The notes below the pieces were generated by a model. It did no database searches and was not told where the DNA came from. It saw only the letters and a program-made list of their open reading frames with translations. A stretch of 28,575 nucleotides of DNA from CAXTSE01 sp035554115 (lineage in GTDB: Bacteria > Actinomycetota > Actinomycetes > Actinomycetales > Microbacteriaceae), in contig DATMIW010000026.1 in NCBI GenBank assembly GCA_035554115.1, forward strand, positions 1 through 28,575, read 5' to 3'. The position numbers and the translations under genes were made by a program. This document shows positions 1 to 8,839 of this stretch, piece by piece; the first letter of the stretch is position 1; every line of letters begins with the position of its first letter.

Positions 1-493
1 GAGCGGTGTACGTATCGGGGATGCCGACAGGGTCAGGCTCGGCGCGCACCTCGCACACGGGACGACGGTGATGCACGAGGGCTTCGTCAACTTCAACGCG
101 GGTACCCTCGGCACCTCGATGGTCGAGGGTCGCATTTCGCAGGGTGTCGTCGTCGGTGACGGGTCGGATGTCGGCGGCGGCGCCTCGATCATGGGAACCC
201 TGTCAGGCGGCGGCACGCAACGCGTTGCCGTGGGTGAGCGCGCACTGCTGGGCGCCAACTCGGGCATCGGCATCTCGATCGGCGACGATTCTGTTGTCGA
301 AGCCGGGCTCTATGTGACCGCGGGCACCAAGGTGACTCTGCTGTCGGGGGATGCCGAACCACGCTTCGTCAAGGCGCTCGAGCTGAGCGGTGTGGCCGGC
401 CTCCTCTTCCGCCGCAACTCCGTCACGGGAGCCGTCGAGGTGCTGCCGCGCTCGGGCGGCTCGATCGAGCTGAACGCCGCCCTACACGCCTAG
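1..493 (+). CDS. dapD: 2,3,4,5-tetrahydropyridine-2,6-dicarboxylate N-succinyltransferase, C-terminal part (5' end outside window)
   Basis: The open frame enters from the left edge (first full codon at base 2) and stops at TAG 491-493. It encodes the C-terminal part of the left-handed beta-helix acyltransferase that succinylates tetrahydrodipicolinate in lysine and diaminopimelate synthesis. Visible signatures are a hexapeptide-type glycine/valine rhythm, the stretch MHEGFVNFNAGTLG, then GGGASIMGTLSGGG and GANSGIGI, as in actinobacterial DapD. The ATG at 68 is internal: the homologous sequence continues in frame to the left edge (IGDADRVRLGAHLAHGT), so it is not the start. The gene converges on the gene at 582-1142. 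dapC, the next enzyme of the pathway, lies at 2559-3659 on the other strand. The family assignment is secure; the start cannot be seen. Confidence 0.95.
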   Translation, partial: SGVRIGDADRVRLGAHLAHGTTVMHEGFVNFNAGTLGTSMVEGRISQGVVVGDGSDVGGGASIMGTLSGGGTQRVAVGERALLGANSGIGISIGDDSVVEAGLYVTAGTKVTLLSGDAEPRFVKALELSGVAGLLFRRNSVTGAVEVLPRSGGSIELNAALHA

Positions 494-502
494 GTTCGCC
501 AC

Positions 503-564
503 ATCCGTGCAGCTGTTCGCAATCCGCTAGCTCGTTCGTACTGCTGCACGGATTGCAAACAGCT
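503..564. terminator. Two overlapping, mutually exclusive hairpins between convergent genes
   Basis: Two inverted repeats share sequence. Arm 503-512 (atccgtgcag) is exactly complementary to 544-553. Arm 511-526 (agctgttcgcaatccg) is complementary to 549-564 with one mismatch (518 against 557). The right arms overlap at 549-553, so only one stem can form at a time. The site lies between the dapD stop and the stop of the gene converging from the right, so bidirectional termination is the simplest role. No U-tract follows either stem. The loops are about 22 and 31 bases. Confidence 0.5.
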
Positions 565-581
565 CACCTGTCGCGGCCCGG

Positions 582-1142
582 CTAGTGCGTCGCGCGCAGC
601 TCCGCCAGATCGATCGCGATGAGAAGCCGCTTGCGATCTTCGAGACCCTCGAGGTAGTCCGGGTCCGACGCCGAGACCGCATCCCCTGCGAGGCGCCCCT
701 CCAGCGAAGCCGACACCTCATCCCATGCCTGTTCGCGGGCGCGCTCGACCAGGGCGCGCACAAAGTCGGCGTCGCGACTGAGCTCATCAAGCCGATCGGC
801 TAGCGCGCGGTAGGTTTCCCCCCGCAAAGCGAGCGCGTCGACATCCGCGTCGCGGTAGTCCGATTGGTGGAGTGCCGTCCCTGAGCGCCCCAGCGCGCGT
901 TCGAGTGCGAGCTGGATGCGATCCGCATCTTCGCGCTTCTCCTCGGCCATCTTGCGCAGTTCGCTGCGTGCCGCGGCGGCGACCAGCTTGGTTTCGAAAT
1001 CGGAGTGGTCGCGCATCGCCTGCACGATGATCCGGTTCTTGATCGACATGCGCACTGTCGAGCCGACGATCAGTACGCCTTCGTCGACAAGGTCCTCGAG
1101 CGGAGTCGGCGGTTGCTTCGGTGGGGCGACATAGCGACCCAC
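582..1142 (-). CDS. Helical protein of unknown function
   Basis: A 186-residue protein with no signal peptide or membrane segment. Residues 1-15 are proline-rich. Residues 24-43 form a compact beta/helix stretch. From about residue 45 to the end it is almost wholly charged alanine/glutamate/arginine-rich helix suggestive of coiled coil. I do not recognise a named domain. The start is GTG at 1142-1140; no clear ribosome binding site precedes it, so the start is moderately uncertain. It lies 63 bases downstream of gltA on the same strand and may be co-transcribed with it. Its high-G+C codon use matches its neighbours, so it is probably a real chromosomal gene. Confidence 0.75.
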   Translation of the reverse strand: MGRYVAPPKQPPTPLEDLVDEGVLIVGSTVRMSIKNRIIVQAMRDHSDFETKLVAAAARSELRKMAEEKREDADRIQLALERALGRSGTALHQSDYRDADVDALALRGETYRALADRLDELSRDADFVRALVERAREQAWDEVSASLEGRLAGDAVSASDPDYLEGLEDRKRLLIAIDLAELRATH

Positions 1143-1205
1143 GTCAACACGGTGCCGGCGACGGAATATCGCCCCGCCCCGTTCTCTGAAAGATCGCGTG
1201 GCTGC

Positions 1206-2504
<1,299 letters not shown>

Positions 2505-2510
2505 GAATAC

Positions 2511-2516
2511 AGCCTA
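2511..2516 (-). promoter_or_regulatory. -10 hexamer of a probable leaderless gltA promoter
   Basis: TAGGCT on the minus strand matches TANNNT and ends six bases before the GTG of gltA. Transcription would therefore start at or next to the start codon. No recognisable -35 is present. The same hexamer at the same distance precedes the gene at 25678-26208. Confidence 0.6.
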
Positions 2517-2558
2517 AGGGGTTGCCGTGACCACTGCTGATACCACCAAGGATCTGGC

Positions 2559-3659
2559 TCAGACGTTGGAGAGAGCCCTCAAACGCACCTCGGCCGCAGA
2601 CACGCGCTCATCTGTCGTCGTGATTGCCACGCGCACGTGATGGGTTCCGGCGTCACCATAGAAGGTGCCGGGCGCAGCCAGGATGCCGAGCTCGGCGAGC
2701 GCGTCAATTGTCGCCCATGCGTCGTCACCGCGTGTGAGCCACAGGTAGAGCCCCGCGTCACTCGAGTCGACGCGGAACCCGGCGGCCTCGAACGCGGCCT
2801 GCAGGCGCATGCGACGGGCGCGATACACCTCACGCTGTGCGTCCACATGTGCGTCATCACCCAGCGCCACGGCAACTGCCGCCTGAATCGGGGCCGGCGG
2901 AGCGAGACCCAGGTGCTTGCGCGCCTGGACGAACTCGGCGATCAGATCACCGCATCCGGCCACGAATCCGGCTCGATAGCCCGCGAGATTCGAGGATTTG
3001 CTGAGCGACGACACCGACAGCACGAGTCGACGAGAGTCACCGATCACCCGCTCGTCGAGAATGGTCGGGGTCGGCCCGGACCCGCGCCAGTTGAGCTCGG
3101 TGTAGCACTCGTCGTTGGCGATCACGGCACCGAGTTCGCGGGCGCGAGCAACAGCCCGCGCGAGGAACTCGATCGACAGCACCCGGCCATCCGGATTCGA
3201 CGGGCTGTTGAGCCACACGAGCTTGGTGTCGTCGGGCCACTCGTCCGGCTCGTCTGACACGGTCACGGAAGCACCCACAAGAGCAGCACCTACCGCGTAA
3301 CTCGGGTAGGCGAGTGTGGGCTGCACCACGGTGTCGCCGGAATGCAGCCCCAGCAGAAGCGGCAGCAGGGCGATGAATTCTTTGGAACCAACGGTCGGCA
3401 TGACATTCGCTTCGCCGAGCGTCACACCGTGGCGACGGTCATACCAGTCGACGATCGCGGCGCGCAGCACTCGCGATCCGGCTGCTGTTGGGTAACCGGG
3501 GGCATTGGATGCCGCCTCGAGCGCCTCGCGGATGAGGGCCGGGGTCGGATCGACGGGCGACCCGACTGCCAGGTCGACGATCCCATCCGGATGGGCGGTG
3601 GCACGGCTTCGCGCTGCCGCGAGAGCATCCCAGGGAAAGTCAGGAAGATCGAGGGGCAC
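2559..3659 (-). CDS. dapC: Succinyldiaminopimelate transaminase (class I/II aminotransferase)
   Basis: A PLP-dependent aminotransferase of 366 residues when started at GTG 3659-3657. It is predicted to convert N-succinyl-2-amino-6-ketopimelate to N-succinyl-LL-diaminopimelate, the step after DapD. It shows NSPSNPDG (residues 151-158), NDECY (182-186), the PLP lysine K221 in SLSKSSNLAGYRAGF, and the carboxylate-binding arginine R343 in VRVAIT. The frame stays open to 3833, but that extension overlaps fdxA and reads as low-complexity arginine-rich sequence. The GTG shares its first base with the fdxA stop codon (TAGTG), so translation is coupled. The DapC assignment rests on sequence flavour, the fdxA coupling and the nearby dapD; another amino-acid aminotransferase is possible but less likely. 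Confidence 0.9.
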   Translation of the reverse strand: MPLDLPDFPWDALAAARSRATAHPDGIVDLAVGSPVDPTPALIREALEAASNAPGYPTAAGSRVLRAAIVDWYDRRHGVTLGEANVMPTVGSKEFIALLPLLLGLHSGDTVVQPTLAYPSYAVGAALVGASVTVSDEPDEWPDDTKLVWLNSPSNPDGRVLSIEFLARAVARARELGAVIANDECYTELNWRGSGPTPTILDERVIGDSRRLVLSVSSLSKSSNLAGYRAGFVAGCGDLIAEFVQARKHLGLAPPAPIQAAVAVALGDDAHVDAQREVYRARRMRLQAAFEAAGFRVDSSDAGLYLWLTRGDDAWATIDALAELGILAAPGTFYGDAGTHHVRVAITTTDERVSAAEVRLRALSNV

Positions 3660-3979
3660 TAGCCAGCCTGGGGCGGAAGTGCCGAGATCAGTGCGTGGTC
3701 GCCCGCGATGACTCCCACTTTGGATGCGCCACCGGGAGACCCGACCTCTTCGAAGAACTCGACGTTCGCCTTGTAGTAGTCGGCCCACTGGTCGGGAAGA
3801 TCGTCTTCGTAGTAGATCGCCTCGACGGGGCACACGGGCTCACACGCTCCGCAATCCACACACTCGTCGGGGTGGATGTACAGCATGCGGTCGCCCTCGT
3901 AGATGCAGTCGACAGGGCATTCATCGATGCACGCGCGATCTTTGACATCTACGCATGGGAGAGCGATTACATAAGTCAC
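3659..3979 (-). CDS. fdxA: 7Fe ferredoxin ([3Fe-4S][4Fe-4S])
   Basis: A 106-residue ferredoxin acting as a soluble electron carrier. The cysteine pattern matches the Azotobacter FdI/mycobacterial FdxA type: C9, C17 and C50 for the 3Fe cluster, and C21, C40, C43 and C46 for the 4Fe cluster, with an extra C25. The second motif reads CVDCGACEPVCP. Start GTG 3979-3977 overlaps the stop of the upstream membrane gene (GTGA, four bases), and the stop overlaps the dapC start by one base. The three genes therefore form a tightly coupled operon. The redox partner is unknown. Lying close to an iron-box-like sequence at 4483-4501 may be meaningful for an iron-sulfur protein, but that box is oriented towards efeU. 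Confidence 0.96.
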   Translation of the reverse strand: MTYVIALPCVDVKDRACIDECPVDCIYEGDRMLYIHPDECVDCGACEPVCPVEAIYYEDDLPDQWADYYKANVEFFEEVGSPGGASKVGVIAGDHALISALPPQAG

Positions 3980-4413
3980 TGAGTCATTCTATTCGCTCGC
4001 GCGGTGCCTGCTTCACCCACGAGCTTCTGTCGGCGACGCCGGCCGACCCGGACGGGGAGCACAACCGTGAGAACCGTTACGGCACAGGGGATACCAAGCC
4101 AAATCAGGTCGATCGGATCCGTGAAACCGACGACCCGCCCGCCCGCTCCGGTGAAGGTGGCGGCCCCCACCCCGAGGAACGCGCCGAGTCCGGCCGCTCC
4201 CCCGATGGTCCGACTCTCGAATATCAGACGGAACCCCGCAGCGGCGGCCGAGATCAGCACCGCCCCGCAGACGATGCCCCACGGCATGAGCAGTGCGTGG
4301 GTGAAGCTGGTGAGGAATCCGATCGCAAACCCGATAGCGAGGGCGAAGACCGCTGCGACGGCGATGACGAAGGGTCCGTCTGAACCGGCCGCGGCCGAAG
4401 GTTCGTCGCGCAT
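3976..4413 (-). CDS. Small integral membrane protein (possibly DUF6113-like)
   Basis: A 145-residue protein with about four hydrophobic segments (first around FVIAVAAVFALAIGFAIGFL, last around IWLGIPCAVTVLTVVLP) and a basic C-terminal tail (RVGRRRRQK). ATG 4413-4411 is chosen because AAAGGCGG lies at ribosome-binding distance; an in-frame ATG at 4452 would add an unlikely cysteine-rich leader. It is the first gene of the membrane protein-fdxA-dapC operon and overlaps fdxA by four bases. Membrane proteins in this position are common in actinobacteria, and DUF6113 is my best guess from memory, not a confirmed match. The function is unknown. Confidence 0.8.
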   Translation of the reverse strand: MRDEPSAAAGSDGPFVIAVAAVFALAIGFAIGFLTSFTHALLMPWGIVCGAVLISAAAAGFRLIFESRTIGGAAGLGAFLGVGAATFTGAGGRVVGFTDPIDLIWLGIPCAVTVLTVVLPVRVGRRRRQKLVGEAGTARANRMTQ

Positions 4414-4482
4414 GGAGCACCGCCTTTCGCAGCAACAGTACGCGGTGGACACCGAGTGTTCGCAGAGCTATGGTTGATTTGG

Positions 4483-4501
4483 TTAGGTTAGCCTCACCAT
4501 C
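4483..4501 (+). promoter_or_regulatory. DtxR/IdeR-type iron box overlapping the efeUOB promoter
   Basis: TTAGGTTAGCCTCACCATC matches the 19-base DtxR/IdeR consensus (TTAGGTTAGGCTAACCTAA) at 13 positions, with the left half-site perfect. It contains a TAGGTT -10-like hexamer (4484-4489) and lies 28 bases before the efeU GTG. A repressor bound with ferrous iron would block transcription here. It is also 70 bases upstream of the divergent membrane protein-fdxA-dapC operon, so effects on that side are possible. Confidence 0.75.
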
Positions 4502-4529
4502 CCCACCTCACTTATTTCTGAAGGCACCC

Positions 4530-5390
4530 GTGCTCGCGAACTACCTCATCGGCCTGCGTGAAGGTCTCGAAGCGGGCCTCATCGTCGGCATTCTCGTGGC
4601 GTACCTGCACAAGATCGGCCGCCGCGATGTGCTGCCGCGCCTCTGGCTGGGCATCGGTGTCGCAATTCTCGTTGCTCTCGCAGTGGGGGCCGCCCTGACC
4701 TTTGGCCCCTACGGCATGAGCTTTCAAGCCCAGGAACTGCTCGGCGGCGGGCTTTCGATCATCGCTGTGGGAATGGTCACCTGGATGATCTTCTGGATGG
4801 CGAAGCACGCTCGCTCACTGACCGGCGAACTGCACGGCCAGCTTGATCGCGCCGTGGGCGGATCAGCGGTCGCCCTCGTCATCCTGGGAATCGTCAGCGT
4901 CGGCCGCGAAGGGGTCGAGACCGCCCTGTTCGTCTGGGCGAGCGTGCAGGCCACAGGAGAAGAGACGCTCGGCTGGCTGGGCGCTGTCCTCGGCATCCTG
5001 ACTGCAGTGGTTGTCGGTTACCTGATCTATCGCGGTTTCGTCCGTATCAACCTGGGTCGCTTCTTCTTCTGGACCGGGGTGTTCCTGGTCGTTGTTGCGG
5101 CCGGCGTCCTCGCCTACGGAATCGGAGACCTGCGCGAAGCAGGCGTATTCCCCTTCGGCAGCACCATTGCCTTCAGTCTCGCTTCGGCCATTCCTGCCAC
5201 GAGCTGGTATGGCGGGCTGCTGGCCGGAATCTTCAACTTCACCCCTGAGCCCACATGGGCTCAGGTCGCGGCCTGGATTGCCTATGTGGTTATCACCCTG
5301 GCCTGCTTCCTCCGAGCCAGCGGCGTTTTCGCAGGCCGAGCGAAGGCGCCGCGCCTCGACAGTCGCCCCACGGCTGACCCAGCCGTCTAA
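4530..5390 (+). CDS. efeU: Iron permease of the FTR1 family, EfeU
   Basis: A 286-residue polytopic membrane protein, the permease of the EfeUOB iron-uptake system. Both iron-relay motifs are present: REGLE at residues 10-14 and REGVE at 126-130. About seven hydrophobic helices are visible. Start GTG 4530 is chosen because the REGLE helix must be close to the N terminus and CTGAAGG (4518-4524) serves as ribosome binding site. An in-frame ATG at 4470 would place the iron box inside the gene and add a non-homologous leader. It is followed after 29 bases by efeO and then efeB. Expression is probably repressed by iron through the box at 4483-4501. Confidence 0.95.
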   Translation: MLANYLIGLREGLEAGLIVGILVAYLHKIGRRDVLPRLWLGIGVAILVALAVGAALTFGPYGMSFQAQELLGGGLSIIAVGMVTWMIFWMAKHARSLTGELHGQLDRAVGGSAVALVILGIVSVGREGVETALFVWASVQATGEETLGWLGAVLGILTAVVVGYLIYRGFVRINLGRFFFWTGVFLVVVAAGVLAYGIGDLREAGVFPFGSTIAFSLASAIPATSWYGGLLAGIFNFTPEPTWAQVAAWIAYVVITLACFLRASGVFAGRAKAPRLDSRPTADPAV

Positions 5391-5419
5391 TCCGATCTCG
5401 TTCCACCGACAGGAGAGCT

Positions 5420-6643
5420 ATGTCCATCCGCCGCCAACTGCGCAGGCCACTATTCGTTGCGAGCGGCGCCATCGCCGCATCTCTCGCCCTCGCCGGATGC
5501 GTCGCCAACAATGCCGGAGGTGGCTCTGCGCTCACTGTCGACATCACCGACGACACCTGCACCGTCTCTGAGTCGACTGCCACGGCCGGCGCTGTCACCT
5601 TTACACTCACCAACTCGGGCAGCGACACCAACGAGTTCGAAATCCTCGCCGAGGACAAACTGCGGATCGTGGGCGAAAAAGAGAACGTCACCCCCAAGCA
5701 GAACGTCAGCTACACCTTGCATCTCGAACCGGGCATCTACTACACGGCCTGCAAGTTCCAGCTTGTCGGCGCCCCGATCGGTCTCGCCAAGTTCACGGTG
5801 ACCGGCGACTCCGTCAAAGCCGACGACGATGAGCAAAAGCTCATCGACGAGGCCGTGACCAACTATGTTTCGTACGTCAAATCGCAGACCGGCGAGCTCG
5901 TGCCCGCCGTGAAGAACTTCGTCGACGCCTATGTCGCCGGCAACGACGCGCAGGCGCGCGAATTGTTCGCGTCGACCCGCGTTTTCTACGAGCGCATCGA
6001 ACCGACGGCCGAGGCATTCGGCGACCTCGACCCGAAGATCGACTACCGCGAGGTCGACGCTGTTGCGGAGGGCCTCGACTGGACCGGCTTCCACCGCATC
6101 GAGAAGGATCTGTGGCCGCCGGCCGCGGGCGAGCTGAACTCCGACGGCACAAGCGCCCTGCTGGATTGGGCTCCCTCGACCCCTGCTGAACGTGCCGCCT
6201 TCGGCAAGGGCCTGATCGACGACGTCGATCAGCTCTACACGCTCGTCTATGCGAAGAAGTTCACCGTTTCCCTCGCCGACATTTCGAACGGCGCAATCGG
6301 CCTGCTCGACGAGGTGGCCACCGGAAAGATCTCGGGCGAAGAGGACTGGTGGTCGCACACCGACCTCACCGATTTCGCCGCGAACGTGCAGGGTGCCGAG
6401 GTCGCATTCGGCAATGTGCATGATCTCGTGAAGAGCAAGGGCGCAACGGGGACGAAGCTTGCGACGAAGATCCAGAAAGAGTTCGACGCGCTCAACGCCC
6501 TGCTCGCGAAATACGGCAGCATCGAAACGGGCTTCACGCCCTACGACGAGATCACGGATGCGCAGCGGAAAGAGCTGAGCGACCAGGTCAATTCGCTGGC
6601 CGAACCGCTCTCGAAGCTGACCTCAACTGTCCTCGGCCTTTAA
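5420..6643 (+). CDS. efeO: EfeO: iron-uptake lipoprotein, cupredoxin plus M75 imelysin-like domains
   Basis: A 407-residue exported lipoprotein. A basic start (MSIRRQLRRP) and hydrophobic core lead to lipobox LAGC with the lipidated cysteine at residue 27. Residues ~37-130 form an EfeO-type cupredoxin-like domain (GIYYTACKF near its end). Residues ~140-407 form the M75 domain with the HXXE metal motif HRIE at 225-228, in the characteristic context WTGFHRIEKDLW. It delivers iron from EfeB to the EfeU permease at the outer face of the membrane. ATG 5420 follows a good AGGAG. The length is near that of E. coli EfeO, and the protein is complete. Confidence 0.95.
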   Translation: MSIRRQLRRPLFVASGAIAASLALAGCVANNAGGGSALTVDITDDTCTVSESTATAGAVTFTLTNSGSDTNEFEILAEDKLRIVGEKENVTPKQNVSYTLHLEPGIYYTACKFQLVGAPIGLAKFTVTGDSVKADDDEQKLIDEAVTNYVSYVKSQTGELVPAVKNFVDAYVAGNDAQARELFASTRVFYERIEPTAEAFGDLDPKIDYREVDAVAEGLDWTGFHRIEKDLWPPAAGELNSDGTSALLDWAPSTPAERAAFGKGLIDDVDQLYTLVYAKKFTVSLADISNGAIGLLDEVATGKISGEEDWWSHTDLTDFAANVQGAEVAFGNVHDLVKSKGATGTKLATKIQKEFDALNALLAKYGSIETGFTPYDEITDAQRKELSDQVNSLAEPLSKLTSTVLGL

Positions 6644-6651
6644 GGAAAACG

Positions 6652-7929
6652 ATGAGTGACGAATCCGAATCCCGTCTCAGCCGACGCGGCCTCCTCGGCC
6701 TTGCCGGAGCGGGGGCAGCCGGGCTCGCACTCGGCGCCTCCGGCGGCGCGGCTATCGCTACGTCTGCAGAGGCAGCCGGCACCTCAGGTGCCGCCGAGAG
6801 CTACCCGTTTTTCGGCCGTCATCAGTCCGGCATCACGACCGCCACGCAGGATCGCCTGCATTTCGCGGCGTTCGACCTGGATGCGAGCAGCACGCGTCAG
6901 GATCTGCGCGAGCTGCTCTCGGACTGGAGCTATGCGGCCTCTCGCCTGACCCAGGGACTCGAGGTCACAGAAGACGGTGCCGTGGGCGGCTCGCCCCTTG
7001 CTCCCCCGGATGACACCGGGGAGGCACTCGGATTACCTGCCGCGGGCCTCACGATCACCTTCGGTTTCGGCCCCACCCTCTTCACCGACGACAGCGGCGT
7101 CGACCGATTCGGTCTCGCCGACCGGCGACCCGCGGCGCTTGCTCCCCTGCCGCGCTTCTCGGGTGATGCCCTGCGTCCCGAGTCGAGCGGAGGCGACCTC
7201 TGCATTCAGGCGTGCGCTGACGATCCCCAGGTGGCCGTCCATGCGATCCGCAACCTCAGTCGGATCGCGTTCGGGCGGGCCGCCATCCGCTGGTCGCAGC
7301 TCGGGTTCGGGCGGACGTCATCGACCTCGACTTCGCAGACCACGCCGCGCAATCTGTTCGGCTTCAAAGACGGCACCGCCAACATCAAGGCCGAAGAGAC
7401 CAAGGATGTCGCCGAGTTCGTCTGGGTTGCCGACGGAGACGGCCCGGCATGGATGACCGACGGCAGCTATCTGGTGGCGCGCAAAGTCCGCATGGTCATC
7501 GAAAGCTGGGACCGCACGCGTCTCGAAGAGCAGCAGCGCGTCATCGGCCGGGAGAAGGGTGAGGGCGCCCCGCTTTCCGGCGGTACGGAATTCACGGAAC
7601 CCAACTTCACCAAGCCCGACGACGACGGCTCACCCCGCATCGCAACAGACGCCCACATACGCCTCTCACATCCGAAAGCCAACAACGGCGCTCGCATGCT
7701 GCGCCGCGGATACAACTATGTCGACGGCAATGATGAGCTGGGTCGGCTGGATGCGGGGCTGTTTTTCCTGTCGTTCCAGCGGGATCCCGAGCAGTTCATC
7801 ACGGTTCAGCGCAGTCTCGCCGGGCACGACGCCCTCAACGAATACATCAAGCATGTGGGGTCGGCGATATTCGCCGTCCCGCCGGGCGCCCGCAGGGGCG
7901 GCTCAATCGGCGACGGCCTGTTCAGCTAA
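6652..7929 (+). CDS. efeB: EfeB: Tat-exported DyP-type haem peroxidase / deferrochelatase
   Basis: A 425-residue protein with a twin-arginine signal (SRRGLLG, arginines 11-12) and a long alanine/glycine h-region, so it is exported folded. The DyP signature GFKDG lies at 237-241 with the catalytic Asp240. The probable proximal haem ligand is His335 in DAHIRLSHP, followed by RRGYNY. In EfeUOB systems this peroxidase oxidises ferrous iron or extracts iron from haem for EfeO. It starts eight bases after efeO, and its ribosome binding site (AAGGA, 6642-6646) overlaps the efeO stop. It is the last gene of the operon. I see no strong terminator before the next gene. Confidence 0.95.
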   Translation: MSDESESRLSRRGLLGLAGAGAAGLALGASGGAAIATSAEAAGTSGAAESYPFFGRHQSGITTATQDRLHFAAFDLDASSTRQDLRELLSDWSYAASRLTQGLEVTEDGAVGGSPLAPPDDTGEALGLPAAGLTITFGFGPTLFTDDSGVDRFGLADRRPAALAPLPRFSGDALRPESSGGDLCIQACADDPQVAVHAIRNLSRIAFGRAAIRWSQLGFGRTSSTSTSQTTPRNLFGFKDGTANIKAEETKDVAEFVWVADGDGPAWMTDGSYLVARKVRMVIESWDRTRLEEQQRVIGREKGEGAPLSGGTEFTEPNFTKPDDDGSPRIATDAHIRLSHPKANNGARMLRRGYNYVDGNDELGRLDAGLFFLSFQRDPEQFITVQRSLAGHDALNEYIKHVGSAIFAVPPGARRGGSIGDGLFS

Positions 7930-7974
7930 TTGCACATCCAATTGCCAGCACGCGAGCTGCTTCGCATGATGTGA

Positions 7975-8001
7975 TTGACACGTCCACTAAATCCCTAAGT
8001 T
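7975..8001 (+). promoter_or_regulatory. Candidate promoter of the nitroreductase gene
   Basis: TTGACA (7975-7980) and TAAGTT (7996-8001) are separated by 15 bases, slightly short. The predicted start of transcription lies just before the GAGGAG ribosome binding site at 8009-8014. Confidence 0.4.
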
Positions 8002-8018
8002 CACTCCCGAGGAGTTGC

Positions 8019-8603
8019 ATGTCCATCACGACCGACCGAATCGCCCCTGTTGACGCCCCCATCATCGATGCCGTTGCTGCCCGGTGGAGCACCCGCGTTT
8101 TCGACGCTGACGCCCCGATCGACGAGGCGGCTCTCGCGAGCGCCCTAGAAGCGGGACGCTGGGCATCGTCGGCCTTCAACTTGCAGCCGTGGCGCTTCAT
8201 CGTCGCGCGTCGCGGAACCCCGACCCACGCGAAAATCGTGAACACCCTCACCGGCTTTAACCAGAGCTGGGCAGGTGCCGCCGGGGCCCTTCTGGTCATC
8301 TTGGCTGAGACGGAAGACGAGTCGGGCAAGCCGAACGCGACCGCAGCATACGACGCTGGCCAGGCGGCGGGCTTCGTCGCGGTGCAGGCTCATGTCGAAG
8401 GGCTTCACACTCACCAGATGAGCGGCTTCCATGCCGACGAGTTGAGTGCGGCGTTCGAGATCGACGCCCGCTTCCAGCCAGTGACCGTGACGGCCCTCGG
8501 CACTCTCGGCGACGTGAGCCAGGCGCCCGAGAAGATCCGCGAGATCGAGGCCGCGCCCCGTGCCCGCCGGCCGCTCTCCGAATCCGTTTTCATCGACGAC
8601 TGA
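8019..8603 (+). CDS. Nitroreductase-family FMN oxidoreductase
   Basis: A 194-residue flavoprotein of the nitroreductase fold. The N-terminal FMN-binding stretch RWSTRVFDADAPID (residues 22-35) and the ASSAFNLQPWRF segment (49-60) are family hallmarks. The C-terminal LGTLGDVSQAPEKIRE is also typical. ATG 8019 is preceded by GAGGAG at good spacing; an in-frame GTG/ATG further left lacks these. The protein probably reduces quinones, nitroaromatics or similar using NAD(P)H, but the substrate cannot be read from sequence. It follows efeB by 89 bases with its own candidate promoter, so it is probably not part of the iron operon. Confidence 0.9.
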   Translation: MSITTDRIAPVDAPIIDAVAARWSTRVFDADAPIDEAALASALEAGRWASSAFNLQPWRFIVARRGTPTHAKIVNTLTGFNQSWAGAAGALLVILAETEDESGKPNATAAYDAGQAAGFVAVQAHVEGLHTHQMSGFHADELSAAFEIDARFQPVTVTALGTLGDVSQAPEKIREIEAAPRARRPLSESVFIDD

Positions 8604-8634
8604 CACGCGAGCCGCCGGCTTCTGTGCCACACAA

Positions 8635-8674
8635 CGCGAAAATGCCCCGCTCACGTCGAGCGGGCATTTTCGCG
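8635..8674. terminator. Strong hairpin terminator after the nitroreductase gene
   Basis: Arms cgcgaaaatgccccgct and agcgggcattttcgcg pair with one bulged C and a short loop (cacgtcg). The A-run and T-run lie inside the stem, so it can act on either strand. It separates the metabolic genes from the RHS locus. Confidence 0.8.
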
Positions 8675-8839
8675 CTGTGACCTGGATTCGGCAATTTACA
8701 GGTCCTTGACACGCCTTCAAGATTTCCTCATTGCGCAGGGTAGACAACTTCGTGTACCGTCTCGATCACCGGCGGCGATCAACGTCTCGGGCGAGCGAAC
8801 CATAGGCAGCTCGAGACCTCTTTTTGGGATTGGGTTGTC
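8675..8839 (+). promoter_or_regulatory. Leader region of the RHS gene
   Basis: There is no ORF of note. A TTGACA (8706-8711) is present, but no -10 lies at normal distance. A second pair, ttgcgc (8731-8736) and TACCGT (8755-8760), has 18-base spacing. Either could drive the RHS gene. The probable untranslated leader would be about 75-120 bases; no riboswitch was recognised. Confidence 0.3.

Noticed and set aside
3660..3833. N-terminal extension of the dapC frame to an ATG at 3833.
   Set aside because: It runs inside fdxA, is arginine-rich and unlike aminotransferases. The GTG at 3659 gives the expected N terminus and is coupled to the fdxA stop.
4470..4529. Upstream ATG start for efeU at 4470.
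   Set aside because: It would translate the iron box and -10 region. The REGLE helix fits a start at 4530, which has a ribosome binding site.
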